Part shown: positions 14,997 through 22,605 of the stretch, piece after piece
How the letters are laid out: each line of letters starts with the position of its first letter
Numbering within the stretch: position 1 is the first letter of the stretch
Source: Aulosira sp. FACHB-615
Lineage (GTDB): Bacteria > Cyanobacteriota > Cyanobacteriia > Cyanobacteriales > Nostocaceae
Assembly: GCF_014698045.1 (NCBI RefSeq)
Contig: NZ_JACJSE010000005.1
Span: 434,001-498,000 of the forward strand
Length of the DNA: 64,000 nucleotides
Direction of reading: 5' to 3'
The notes under the pieces: model-generated
Seen by the model: only the letters and a program-made list of their open reading frames with translations
Told to the model about the DNA's origin: nothing
The model's database searches: none
Made by a program: the position numbers and the translations under genes

Positions 14997-15120
14997 GCTG
15001 GTGTAGCTCAATTGGCAGAGCAACTGACTTGTAATCAGTAGGTTGCAGGTACCCTACCCTTCGGGAACGGCTTTGCCGAACGGGAAGCCGCTACCGCGTC
15101 TACAATTCCTGTCACCAGCT
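14997..15120 (+). tRNA. tRNA-Thr (UGU), T-loop interrupted by a repeat
   Basis: Acceptor GCTGGTG/CACCAGC, D-arm GCTC...GAGC, anticodon loop CTTGTAA on stem CTGA/TCAG, T-stem GCAGG/CCTGT, discriminator T, CCA encoded at 15121-15123. A 52-nt repeat (15051-15102) splits the T-loop at the same point as in the CAU tRNA at 13203. Confidence 0.8.
15051..15102 (+). repeat. Small dispersed repeat, long form, in a tRNA T-loop
   Basis: 52 nt, the same length as the 13256 copy and differing from it at two bases. It lies between T54 (15050) and the CAATT half of the T-loop, so the tRNA would read normally if it were removed, apart from one loop base. Confidence 0.85.
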
Positions 15121-15132
15121 CCAGAATGCGGT

Positions 15133-15203
15133 GCGATCGTGGTGTAACGGCAGCATCAGAGTCTTCCAAACTCACGGTACGAGTTCGAGTCTCGTCGATC
15201 GCT
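15133..15203 (+). tRNA. tRNA-Gly (UCC)
   Basis: Acceptor GCGATCG/CGATCGC (a self-complementary HIP1-like core), anticodon loop CTTCCAA on stem GAGT/ACTC, T-arm ACGAG-TTCGAGT-CTCGT. Discriminator T, as in bacterial tRNA-Gly. No CCA. Confidence 0.88.
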
Positions 15204-15208
15204 TGCGT

Positions 15209-15280
15209 AGTCCTGTAGTTCAATGGTAGAGCAATTGCCTTACAAGCAATAAGTTGCAGGTTCAAATCCTGCCAGGACTA
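15209..15280 (+). tRNA. tRNA-Val (UAC)
   Basis: Acceptor AGTCCTG/CAGGACT, anticodon loop CTTACAA on stem ATTGC/GCAAT, T-arm GCAGG-TTCAAAT-CCTGC, discriminator A, CCA encoded at 15281-15283. Confidence 0.92.
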
Positions 15281-15289
15281 CCAATTAAT

Positions 15290-15363
15290 GGGAGTGTAGC
15301 TCAATCGAAGAGAGCATCGAGCTTCTAACTCGAAGGTTGTAGGTTTGAGTCCTACCACTCTCG
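15290..15363 (+). tRNA. tRNA-Arg (UCU)
   Basis: Acceptor GGGAGTG/CACTCTC, D-arm GCTC...GAGC, anticodon loop CTTCTAA on stem TCGAG/CTCGA, T-arm GTAGG-TTTGAGT-CCTAC, discriminator G. Confidence 0.92.
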
Positions 15364-15405
15364 CCTGAACAAGTCAAAAGTTAAAAGTTAAAAGGCAAAA
15401 GTATC

Positions 15406-15496
15406 AGGACTTACGCAAAAGTATGAAAAAACGAACCGCAAAGGACACAAAGGACACGAAGTTATAAGAGTTTTAGAGAGTTATTGCGTAAGTCCT
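15406..15496. mobile_element. 91-bp MITE-like element inside the tRNA array
   Basis: Perfect 13-bp terminal inverted repeats (AGGACTTACGCAA at 15406-15418 and its complement at 15484-15496) bound a non-coding core rich in CAAAGGACACAAAGGACACG. The same terminus, GGACTTACG, recurs near 47337 and 53667 in the window. It is flanked by AAAAGTTAAAAG-type tracts. Confidence 0.7.
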
Positions 15497-15542
15497 AAGT
15501 ATTTCTTTTTACTTTTTACTTGACACTTTTTACTTTCTTTAT

Positions 15543-15616
15543 GGGGTCATAGCTCAAATGGCTAGAGCGCCTGCCTTGCAAGCAGGAGGTTATGGGTTCA
15601 ATTCCCATTGATTCCA
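15543..15616 (+). tRNA. tRNA-Ala (UGC)
   Basis: Acceptor GGGGTCA/TGATTCC, anticodon loop CTTGCAA on stem CCTGC/GCAGG, T-arm ATGGG-TTCAATT-CCCAT, discriminator A. The alanine identity pair G3:U70 is present as G3:T70. Confidence 0.93.
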
Positions 15617-15621
15617 CTGAT

Positions 15622-15696
15622 GGTGTCTGAAGCCAAAGCGATCGCGGCACTGGTTTGTGGAACCAGTCATAGCGGGTTTAAGCCCCGTCAGACACC
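15622..15696 (+). tRNA. tRNA-His (GUG)
   Basis: The G-1 (15622) opposite C73 typical of tRNA-His is present. Acceptor GTGTCTG/CAGACAC, anticodon loop TTGTGGA on stem CTGGT/ACCAG, T-arm GCGGG-TTTAAGC-CCCGT. The D-loop carries a HIP1 octamer (15638-15645) where G18-G19 are expected. Confidence 0.85.
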
Positions 15697-15703
15697 CTTG
15701 AAT

Positions 15704-15786
15704 GGAAGATGCCGCTAAATGGTTGGCAACCGGTCTTGAAAACCGGGGTGGGGTAACACCCAGGGGTTCGATTCCTCCATCTTCCG
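15704..15786 (+). tRNA. tRNA-Ser (UGA)
   Basis: Acceptor GGAAGAT/ATCTTCC, anticodon loop CTTGAAA on stem CCGGT/ACCGG, long variable arm (GGTGGGGTAACACCC), T-loop TTCGATT on a four-pair stem. Discriminator G. Confidence 0.88.
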
Positions 15787-15790
15787 CCTT

Positions 15791-15862
15791 CCACCTGAAG
15801 CCGAAAAGTGAGGCGCTGTGCTGATAACACAGTTATAGGAGGGGCAGTACCTCCCTGGTGGA
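15791..15862 (+). tRNA. tRNA-Ile-like (GAU) with unusual T-loop
   Basis: Acceptor CCACCTG/CTGGTGG (one T-T mismatch), D-stem GCC/GGC, anticodon loop CTGATAA on stem CTGTG/CACAG, T-stem GGAGG/CCTCC. The T-loop is GGCAGTA and lacks the TTC motif. Discriminator A. It is probably impaired. Confidence 0.7.
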
Positions 15863-15948
15863 TTTTGATTTGGGGAATAGGGAGTAGGGAGTACGTCTCC
15901 TTTTCCCCCTACCCCTTGTCTTCCTTGTCTCCCTTGTCTTTTCTTTAT

Positions 15949-16020
15949 GGGTGGTTGGCATAGCGGCTGTGCAACGGGCTTTTAATCCGTCATAGAGAGG
16001 TTCGACTCCTCTACCACCCA
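15949..16020 (+). tRNA. tRNA-Lys (UUU)
   Basis: Last tRNA of the array. Acceptor GGGTGGT/ACCACCC, anticodon loop CTTTTAA on stem ACGGG/TCCGT, T-arm AGAGG-TTCGACT-CCTCT, discriminator A. It ends 16 bp before the convergent TPR gene. The spacer before it (15863-15948) is C/T-rich repeat sequence. Confidence 0.92.
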
Positions 16021-16036
16021 TTTTCAAAACTAACTT

Positions 16037-17062
16037 CTATAAAAGAGAGTCTATGTGCTGCTGTACTTTCTGTAAAAGTGGCTGAGACTCGATTTGCTGA
16101 GATAATTCATGGGCATTTTGGTAGCAAGATAGGGCTTTTCTTTTGCGTTTTGTTGATGCGTACAAACTGCCCATATTTAGTAAAGTCGAAATTTCTCCCA
16201 AGCGATCGCCTAATTGTTGATAAATTGCGATCGCTTGTTTATAAAATTTCATCGCCTGCCAGTTATTACCTAAAATGCTGTAGGTATAACCAATATTATT
16301 CAAGGTTGTGGCTTCACCAGAAATGTCTTTGAGGGCGCGACGAGATAAAAGTACTTGATAGTAAATTAGCAGTGCTTGTTTAGGTTGACCTAAATCACTG
16401 TAAACAGAAGCAATATTATTCATCGTGGTTGCTTCACCCACCAAATTTTTCACGGCTCTTTGAATAGAAAGTGCTTCCTGTAAATATTCTAGGGCTTGCC
16501 CATGTTTGCCTAAAAGACTGTAAGCAAACCCAAGACCATTTAATGTTGCTGCTTCACCAGAAAAATCGCCTAAAAATCGTCGCATTGAGAGAATTTGGTT
16601 TTGTAGCAACAGTGCGCGTTTGGGTTCTCCCAATTTGGTGTAAATTAGTGCCACATCATTGAGCGTGGAAACTTCACCTTGAGTATCGTGCAATCTTCTA
16701 AAAATATCTAAGGCTTGATCTAAATATTTCAATGCTTGCGAAAACTTTCCCAGACGGCTGTAAGTAGAACCAAGATTACTCAAGGCGGTGGCTTCGGCGC
16801 TGGCGTTACTTATCTCTTGAGCAACCAAAAGCGCCTGCTCAAAACACTCTAATGCTTTTTGAGGTTGCCAGCAACCAAGGTGCGCTAAACCGAGGTCGTT
16901 TAATGTATAACCCTCTTTGGCTCGATCAGAAATTTCTCTAGCTAATTCTAGATTTTTTGTTGCCAGGGCGAGTGATTCTTGAAGTTTTCCTTCCTGGTAG
17001 TAGCGGGTTGCTTGATCTCGACGTTTTTCCCACTCTTGGACTGCATTAAATGATTGCGTCAT
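16037..17062 (-). CDS. Tetratricopeptide-repeat protein
   Basis: A 341-residue protein made almost wholly of 40-residue TPR units of the kind seen in cyanobacterial and LGN-like proteins (for example GEATTLNGLGFAYSLLGKHGQALEYLQEALSI). At least seven units span residues 10-330. There is no signal peptide, membrane helix or catalytic domain, so it probably acts as a cytoplasmic protein-protein scaffold. Repeats share the pattern GEATTLNNIG. It converges on the tRNA array with only 16 bp between them. The partner is unknown. The CHAT protein at the right end of the window uses similar repeats. Confidence 0.85.
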   Translation of the reverse strand: MTQSFNAVQEWEKRRDQATRYYQEGKLQESLALATKNLELAREISDRAKEGYTLNDLGLAHLGCWQPQKALECFEQALLVAQEISNASAEATALSNLGSTYSRLGKFSQALKYLDQALDIFRRLHDTQGEVSTLNDVALIYTKLGEPKRALLLQNQILSMRRFLGDFSGEAATLNGLGFAYSLLGKHGQALEYLQEALSIQRAVKNLVGEATTMNNIASVYSDLGQPKQALLIYYQVLLSRRALKDISGEATTLNNIGYTYSILGNNWQAMKFYKQAIAIYQQLGDRLGEISTLLNMGSLYASTKRKRKALSCYQNAHELSQQIESQPLLQKVQQHIDSLL

Positions 17063-17705
17063 TTGACCTCAGTTGCACCAAAGAAAAATTAGGCAGGCTA
17101 ATTTTGAGCCAACATCCCTAAGACATAAATTTGCTTAGATTGCCCAAAATAATGTTAAACATTATTCTCTACCTTGAGATATAGGATGTAAATAGTAAAA
17201 TGTGGTATATTTTTCAACCAAACTAACTAATTGCTATAAATTTATAAGATAATTGGTTAAGTTTTATAGCTTATTCTTGTAAATTCATATTCTTAGTAAC
17301 TGGATAAGTCGTTTTTGCGAAAATCTCAAAGATTAGGGAATTTTTAGGTAATTTTAAGACGTGTTTTTTTCAGATTTTGTGTAAAGTAAATTTTGTATTT
17401 TTGTTAAGAAATATGACAATTCCACGCTAAGTCAAAAGATTGTTACTATGCCTTGAAGAGATATAGCATCCCTATTTGATAGATGAACTAAAAAGAATAG
17501 AGACGAGGAGAGATGAGCATAAATCATTTAGAATGGCTATATTTACCTAGAGCATAAGATTAAATTTGCTGTAGATAACACTTAGTCAACATTTCCGCTT
17601 AAATGCTTTTGTATACGATATAAAAAAATTCAATGTTTATTTGGCTGATAAATTGGGAATTTTAAAACTAGTAGGTTATGACCTTGATGTTCCCTTTTAT
17701 CACTT
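17063..17705. other. AT-rich intergenic region
   Basis: About 640 bp between divergent genes. It is very AT-rich and must hold both promoters. No ORF, tRNA or clear hairpin was recognised. Confidence 0.5.
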
Positions 17706-18875
17706 ATGAAAAAGCCAAAGTCTCTGGATTTTACCAAAGAGCAACAGAATAATTCTCCTTGGCCTATATGGTTTCCTTATCCCACTTCTTGGCTAAAAGC
17801 GTTGATTTTAGCCATATTTTTACGAGTTATTATCTTTATAGTCGAAAAAGCTGGAATGGTAAGTTACCGTGTAACTTATTTAACCGGAAGTATAGAATTA
17901 TTTGTTATCCTCTATATATTAATCATTCTCTCTCCTATTCCAGTCATTGCTTTTACCCACCATTTTTTACATTTATTCCTTGGTTCTTTTCTTTCTCAAA
18001 TTCAAGCTCCAGAAATAGGTAAACCAAGAGGTTTATTACCAGGATTAATGAGTTGGTGGGAAGGTTTGTACGGCTGGCTGGTGATTATTATTGCTGGTTT
18101 AACAGCATTTCTTTTGACTACTTTTTTTCTGCCTATATTTGATATTAGTTACAATCAACCTATCATTTACTATACGGAGTATCAAAGAACAATTATAGTA
18201 ATATTCGGGATTTTTTATATTTCTATTTCTTCTGTAATATATCATGTCGAATACTTGGTAAAACTCAGATATATATCAGTTTATTCTCTCAATAAAGAAG
18301 CAATTAAATATGAAAAAAGTACTGATTCAGAAATCAATATAGAGTTTAATAAGTTACGAAATGAAATGGGAGTATACGCAACTTCATCCAAAATAAACCC
18401 TAAAATCGAGCCAAAATTTAATCAAGTCAACAAGCAAAAATTTTGGAATCTAAAGCAAAAAAAGTGGCTTTGGATATTAATTACATCAATAATTGCAGCT
18501 TTATGTTTAATAATCAAATTAGTAAATATTCAAAATAAGATTATATTGTCTGCTTCCTCGAACAATCAATCACCAACTTTATCAATAACATCTCAGCCAA
18601 CACCGACACCAGTTGATTCACAGTTGCCTATAGTATCACCTCAACTGGATAATTTTCGTGAGGCTGTGAATCAAGCGATTAGTGCTGCTAATCTGACGCA
18701 ATCGGCTAAATCTTCAACAGAGTGGCAAAACATTGTTAAACAATGGGAAACTGCTATATCATTGATGCAATCAGTACCTTCATCTAGTCCGAATTATGTA
18801 CTAGCACAGCAAAAGATTGTTGAATATCAGCGTAATCTTAGCTATGCTCAAAAAAATGCCACTAGTACTAAGTAA
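17706..18875 (+). CDS. Cyanobacterial membrane protein of unknown function
   Basis: A 389-residue protein with about four hydrophobic helices in residues 28-200 (LKALILAIFLRVIIFIV; LFVILYILIILSPIPVIAF; WLVIIIAGLTAFLLTTFF; TIIVIFGIFYISISSVIYH). A charged loop follows, then a fifth helix near 260-285 (WLWILITSIIAALCLIIKLV). After a Ser/Pro/Thr linker comes a C-terminal helical domain (FREAVNQAISAANLTQSA...WQNIVKQWETAISLMQSVPSSSPNYVLAQQKI) that recurs in other cyanobacterial proteins. I recognise that domain but know of no assigned function. The composition is AT-rich relative to the neighbours. It is convergent with the methyltransferase gene. Confidence 0.65.
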   Translation: MKKPKSLDFTKEQQNNSPWPIWFPYPTSWLKALILAIFLRVIIFIVEKAGMVSYRVTYLTGSIELFVILYILIILSPIPVIAFTHHFLHLFLGSFLSQIQAPEIGKPRGLLPGLMSWWEGLYGWLVIIIAGLTAFLLTTFFLPIFDISYNQPIIYYTEYQRTIIVIFGIFYISISSVIYHVEYLVKLRYISVYSLNKEAIKYEKSTDSEINIEFNKLRNEMGVYATSSKINPKIEPKFNQVNKQKFWNLKQKKWLWILITSIIAALCLIIKLVNIQNKIILSASSNNQSPTLSITSQPTPTPVDSQLPIVSPQLDNFREAVNQAISAANLTQSAKSSTEWQNIVKQWETAISLMQSVPSSSPNYVLAQQKIVEYQRNLSYAQKNATSTK

Positions 18876-18916
18876 TGCGATCGCAGAAAATATAACTTGA
18901 TTTTTATCTGAATATT

Positions 18917-20164
18917 TTAAGTCTTTAAATAATGTTGTGTAGCTTGCAATATCTTCAATTGCAATAGCTTTTCATCTCCTAGCTGCTGTGGAAACTTGGG
19001 TTTGATGGGGATGGTATTTAAACTGCGGATAATCTCGGTGGCGACAGCTTTGGCTAATAGTGGCGGTACAGAATTACCGACTTGGCGAAAACCATGCCAT
19101 TTAGTGACGTGAAATCGAAACCAGTCTGGGTAAGAATGAAGCCGTGCAGCTTCTCTGACTGTGATGCAACGGGGTGTCATGGGATGAATTGGTCGCGGAG
19201 AAGTGAAAGAACCCCTGTGTCTATCTGTTCCGGCGCGTAAGGTATTGCAGACACCAGCCGGATGCAGTTTATGAAAACGGCTGATGGGTTCTCTTTCGCC
19301 TTGGGGAGTTTCTTGAAAACGTTGAATGGTTGTGGGTGTGTGTTGAGTGCGGAAACTAGAAGAGAGAATGCGGGCATCGAATTGGCGATCGCAGCTATAA
19401 TCATCTGCTAAATTACTAATACCGCGCAGTATCAAGGCATAATCACTCGGTTTGCCATAATCAGCAAATACCCAATCTTTTTCTAATAACTCTGCATAAT
19501 TTTCTACTTCTGGGAGATCACCAATTGCATCCCACACTGTCGGACTCAGTGGTAAAGCATTTTGTGATATTGACTGATTTGGCTTGGCTATTTGGGTAAT
19601 TGGTTGGGGATACTTGGGTAAGTTGACATCTCCTCTCGCGCCTAACAGAAATAATCGCTCACGGGATTGTGGTACACCATAATGAGCAGCATTCAGAATT
19701 TGATAATTTTCTTCTACCTGATAGCCGTGAGTTTGAAACTCACTAATTAAACTTTTCAGAATTTGTTTGTGTTCGCCAACGGTTATACCGCGAACATTTT
19801 CCATCACAAAATATTTTGGTTGTAGTTCTAACACCAATCGATGAAAGTGAAATACTAAAGAGTTACGCGGGTCATCAAAAACCCGTTTACCCATCAGGGA
19901 AAAGCCTTGACAGGGACTACCACAAATAACCGCATCAATTTCACGACTGCCAATTTTGGAACGTTTGCGAATTTCTTTGCCTGTGGTGTCTTCTACGCTT
20001 TTACAAAAAACTGTACACCCCGGAAAGTTAAATTCGTGAGTAGCGCAGTGGATAGGATCAATTTCGACGGCGGCCAATACATCAAAGCCAGCTTGTTCAA
20101 AGCCAAGGGTCATACCACCTGCGCCTGCGAACAAATCAACTGCGATTGGTCGTCGTTTTCTCAT
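18917..20164 (-). CDS. DNA (cytosine-5)-methyltransferase, orphan
   Basis: A 415-residue C5-methyltransferase with the conserved motifs in order: I (VDLFAGAGGMTLGFEQAGF, residues ~8-26), IV with the catalytic Cys (GSPCQGFSLMG), VI (ENVRG), VIII (PQSRERLFLLGA), a target-recognition region at ~180-320, IX and X (QVGNSVPPLLAKAVA). It transfers a methyl group from SAM to C5 of cytosine. No restriction nuclease gene is adjacent, so it is a solitary enzyme. Length and layout are compatible with cyanobacterial solitary enzymes acting on CGATCG, the core of HIP1, but the target cannot be read from the sequence. GGCC is an alternative. Confidence 0.92.
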   Translation of the reverse strand: MRKRRPIAVDLFAGAGGMTLGFEQAGFDVLAAVEIDPIHCATHEFNFPGCTVFCKSVEDTTGKEIRKRSKIGSREIDAVICGSPCQGFSLMGKRVFDDPRNSLVFHFHRLVLELQPKYFVMENVRGITVGEHKQILKSLISEFQTHGYQVEENYQILNAAHYGVPQSRERLFLLGARGDVNLPKYPQPITQIAKPNQSISQNALPLSPTVWDAIGDLPEVENYAELLEKDWVFADYGKPSDYALILRGISNLADDYSCDRQFDARILSSSFRTQHTPTTIQRFQETPQGEREPISRFHKLHPAGVCNTLRAGTDRHRGSFTSPRPIHPMTPRCITVREAARLHSYPDWFRFHVTKWHGFRQVGNSVPPLLAKAVATEIIRSLNTIPIKPKFPQQLGDEKLLQLKILQATQHYLKT

Positions 20165-20200
20165 TGAGTAATAAGTGCTGAGTGCTGAGTGCTGAGTAAA
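20163..20200. repeat. Heptameric tandem repeat (TGCTGAG)
   Basis: Three tandem TGCTGAG units immediately upstream of the methyltransferase start, typical of the short tandemly repeated repetitive sequences of heterocystous cyanobacteria. Confidence 0.7.
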
Positions 20201-20235
20201 AAATAGTTTGCTCGAAAATTTGCTGTATGAAACCG

Positions 20236-20360
20236 CATCAAGCCTGGAACTAAAGTTCCAGGCTCATAGCCAAAATCCACAAAGCGTGGACTGAAATGAA
20301 CTTGTGGTTGAGTCCTCCCAAGAGGACTTGCGCTATGAGACTCGGAATTGATTCCGAGGC
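20236..20360. ncRNA. Multi-hairpin element, possible structured RNA or IS remnant
   Basis: Within 125 bp: a perfect 11-bp hairpin (20241-20251/20254-20264), an 8-bp long-range helix (CTCATAGC 20263-20270 with 20332-20339) enclosing a GTCCTC/GAGGAC hairpin (20312-20326), competing CCAC helices, and a perfect CTCGGAAT/ATTCCGAG hairpin (20341-20358). Such density suggests a folded RNA, for example an IS200/IS605-type guide-RNA remnant or a palindromic mobile element. No nuclease gene is adjacent. The strand and the identity are uncertain. Confidence 0.45.
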
Positions 20361-20490
20361 GGGATAGATGCACTCAACCCGGATTTGTGTGTACACCGTA
20401 GCGCGTTTTAGGAGAGGGAGAGGTCTGTCGAATTCATGTCTTCAAACTTCACACTTCAGACTTCACACTTCATAATTTATACTTCATACT

Positions 20491-21654
20491 TCACACTTCA
20501 GTTAGCATTTGCAAAATTTCTTGAGCCGCGCGATCGCATACGCCAATATCTCCTAAACATTGTCGCATTTGGGCATAATCTGTCAATGTCTGCCGTCTGC
20601 GTTCAGGATTCAGTAGTATTTCCATTGCGGCTTGGGTAATATTCTCTGGTGTGGCTTGTTCTTGTAACAACTCTGGTACAATTTCCCGCATTACCACTAA
20701 GTTGACTGGAGAAGCAAAGGGAATGGAACCTTTGAGGATTTTCCGCGCAATCCAAACGGTAACGGCATTGAGGCGATAAACTACAACTTGCGGCACGTTA
20801 AACAGCGCCAGTTCTAAATTGACTGTGCCAGATTTAGTAATGGCGAAATCAGCCGCAGCAAACACTTCTTTTTGTTGACCAGAGACAATTGTGGCTCGTA
20901 AACCGTAATTTTGAATTGCTGACTCTATTGGTTGTTTAAAGCTTTCCAAAGATAAAGGAATCCAAAAGTGAGCTTCTGGTAACTTGGCTTGAATTGTCTG
21001 CGCTGCTTGAAAAATGACTGGTAAAAGATATTTTAGTTCTTGCTGACGAGAAGCGGGGAGAAGTGCGATCGCAATTTGTTCTGGTGCAATTCCTAATTCA
21101 GCACGCGCCGCCTGACGATTAGGTACATTCTGCATCCGATCAATTAACGGATGTCCCACCCAACTGACATTTCCGCCATTTTCTTGATAATATCTGGCTT
21201 CTTCGGGGAATATTGCTAAGAGTTTGTCTGTAAAACCAACGATGCGAGAGGTATTTCGCAGACTCATTGACCAAACCCACTCTTGTGGGGCAATGTAATA
21301 AACCACAGGCACATCTGGCAGATTTTGTCGCATATAAGTGCCGATGCCGAGGTTTGGCCCCATATAATCAATCAGCACCACTAAGTCTGGCGGGTTTTGC
21401 TTGAGATAGGCGATCGCTTTTCGTTGTACTAATAAAGTGGGTACAACATAAGGCAAAGATTCTAAAAGACCCATTGAGCCAATCCCACTGGTATTGCCCA
21501 AAATATTTGCCCCTGCCTTTGCCATTTTTTCGCCACCGAGGGCGACAATTTCTAACGCCAACCCAGCAGCAGCAGCTTGGCGTTGCATTGCTGCAATCAA
21601 CAGCGAACCTTGCAAATCGCCAGACACTTCGCCAGTGCTGATAAATATCCGCAT
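20491..21654 (-). CDS. lpxB: Lipid-A-disaccharide synthase
   Basis: A GT19-family glycosyltransferase of about 387 residues that joins UDP-2,3-diacylglucosamine to lipid X to form the lipid A disaccharide at the cytoplasmic face of the inner membrane. It begins ISTGEVSGDLQGSLL, the LpxB signature, and keeps VLIDYMGPNLGIG, YYIAPQEWVWS, FPEEARYY, WVGHPLID and KSGTVNLELALFNVPQVVVYR. The ATG at 21654 is preferred over an upstream TTG at 21666 because the protein family begins there. It is the last gene of the purC-bamA-lpxC-fabZ-lpxA-lpxB series, 121 bp after lpxA. The identity is certain. Confidence 0.96.
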   Translation of the reverse strand: MRIFISTGEVSGDLQGSLLIAAMQRQAAAAGLALEIVALGGEKMAKAGANILGNTSGIGSMGLLESLPYVVPTLLVQRKAIAYLKQNPPDLVVLIDYMGPNLGIGTYMRQNLPDVPVVYYIAPQEWVWSMSLRNTSRIVGFTDKLLAIFPEEARYYQENGGNVSWVGHPLIDRMQNVPNRQAARAELGIAPEQIAIALLPASRQQELKYLLPVIFQAAQTIQAKLPEAHFWIPLSLESFKQPIESAIQNYGLRATIVSGQQKEVFAAADFAITKSGTVNLELALFNVPQVVVYRLNAVTVWIARKILKGSIPFASPVNLVVMREIVPELLQEQATPENITQAAMEILLNPERRRQTLTDYAQMRQCLGDIGVCDRAAQEILQMLTEV

Positions 21655-21786
21655 TTTAATTAACAATTACTAAAAATTTTGCCATGAGAAATTAGAAGTT
21701 GAGTTAAAGAAGAATTCAGAATCCAGGAGTCAGAATTAATTCTGAATTCTTACTTGCTGAATTCACCCTAATTTCTCAGATATAAC

Positions 21787-22605
21787 TTAAGAATCATCAC
21801 TTGTGCCTGCTTTACCTCTACCTGGAATCAAGCCACGTCTTCCTGGCATTTGAGACAAGAGTATAAAACGACGCAAATGTTGTAGTTCTTCTGTATCTCC
21901 TAGCTGTTCTAACTGTTCTAATGCTTCTTTGAAACTCAAGTTAGAACGGTAGAGAATGCGGAAGGCTTTTTTGAGGGTTTGCAGGTCACTGGCGGACATT
22001 CCAGAACGCTTCAGCCCCACCAAATTCAGGGTTCTGACCCGTACTGGATTACCTTCTACTAGCATATATGGCGGCACATCCCGATCAATGCGAGACATCC
22101 CACCTACCATTGAGTGTCTACCAATATGGACAAATTGATGAACTCCCAAAACGCCGCCTAATCTGGCGCGAGACTCGATATGCACATGACCTGCTAAAGC
22201 TACCGAGTTGGGAATAATTACATGATCTTCAATGATGCAATTATGCGCCACATGCACATAAGCCATCAGCAAATTATTACTGCCGATGATTGTGGCTTCT
22301 CCCTCACCTGTGGCACGGTTAACGGTGACATACTCTCGAATTACATTGTCGTCACCGATTTTTACCCAGGTTGGCTCTCCTACAAATTTGAGATCCTGGG
22401 GTTCCATACCAATAGCTGCACCTGGAAAAATCTGATTTCGCGCCCCAATTTCGCAAGGCCCTTCCAGCACTACATGAGCGCCAATAATTGTTTCTGGGCC
22501 AACTTTGACATGCGCTCCAATCACAGCATAGGCACCAACTTGCACTGTAGGGTGGAGTTCCGCTTTAGGATGAACTACCGCCGTTGGATGAATAAGAGTC
22601 TTCAA
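21787..22605 (-). CDS. lpxA: UDP-N-acetylglucosamine acyltransferase
   Basis: A 272-residue left-handed beta-helix acyltransferase, the first step of lipid A synthesis (transfer of 3-hydroxyacyl from ACP to UDP-GlcNAc). The hexapeptide repeats begin at LIHPTAVVHPKAELHPTVQVGAYAVIG, and the catalytic His lies in the segment YVHVAHNCIIEDHVIIPNS. The C-terminal helical part (NLVGLKRSGMSASDLQTLKKAFRILYRS) fits LpxA. The 291-bp gap before it on the fabZ side is unusually long for an operon and has no clear terminator. Confidence 0.96.
   Translation of the reverse strand: MKTLIHPTAVVHPKAELHPTVQVGAYAVIGAHVKVGPETIIGAHVVLEGPCEIGARNQIFPGAAIGMEPQDLKFVGEPTWVKIGDDNVIREYVTVNRATGEGEATIIGSNNLLMAYVHVAHNCIIEDHVIIPNSVALAGHVHIESRARLGGVLGVHQFVHIGRHSMVGGMSRIDRDVPPYMLVEGNPVRVRTLNLVGLKRSGMSASDLQTLKKAFRILYRSNLSFKEALEQLEQLGDTEELQHLRRFILLSQMPGRRGLIPGRGKAGTSDDS

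Noticed and set aside
12943..15265. Several short ORFs on both strands across the tRNA array, with peptides such as SPARGRTWNLRLQRAG
   Set aside because: They are translations of tRNA genes (T-arm GGTTCAAATCC and acceptor sequences), a common annotation artefact.
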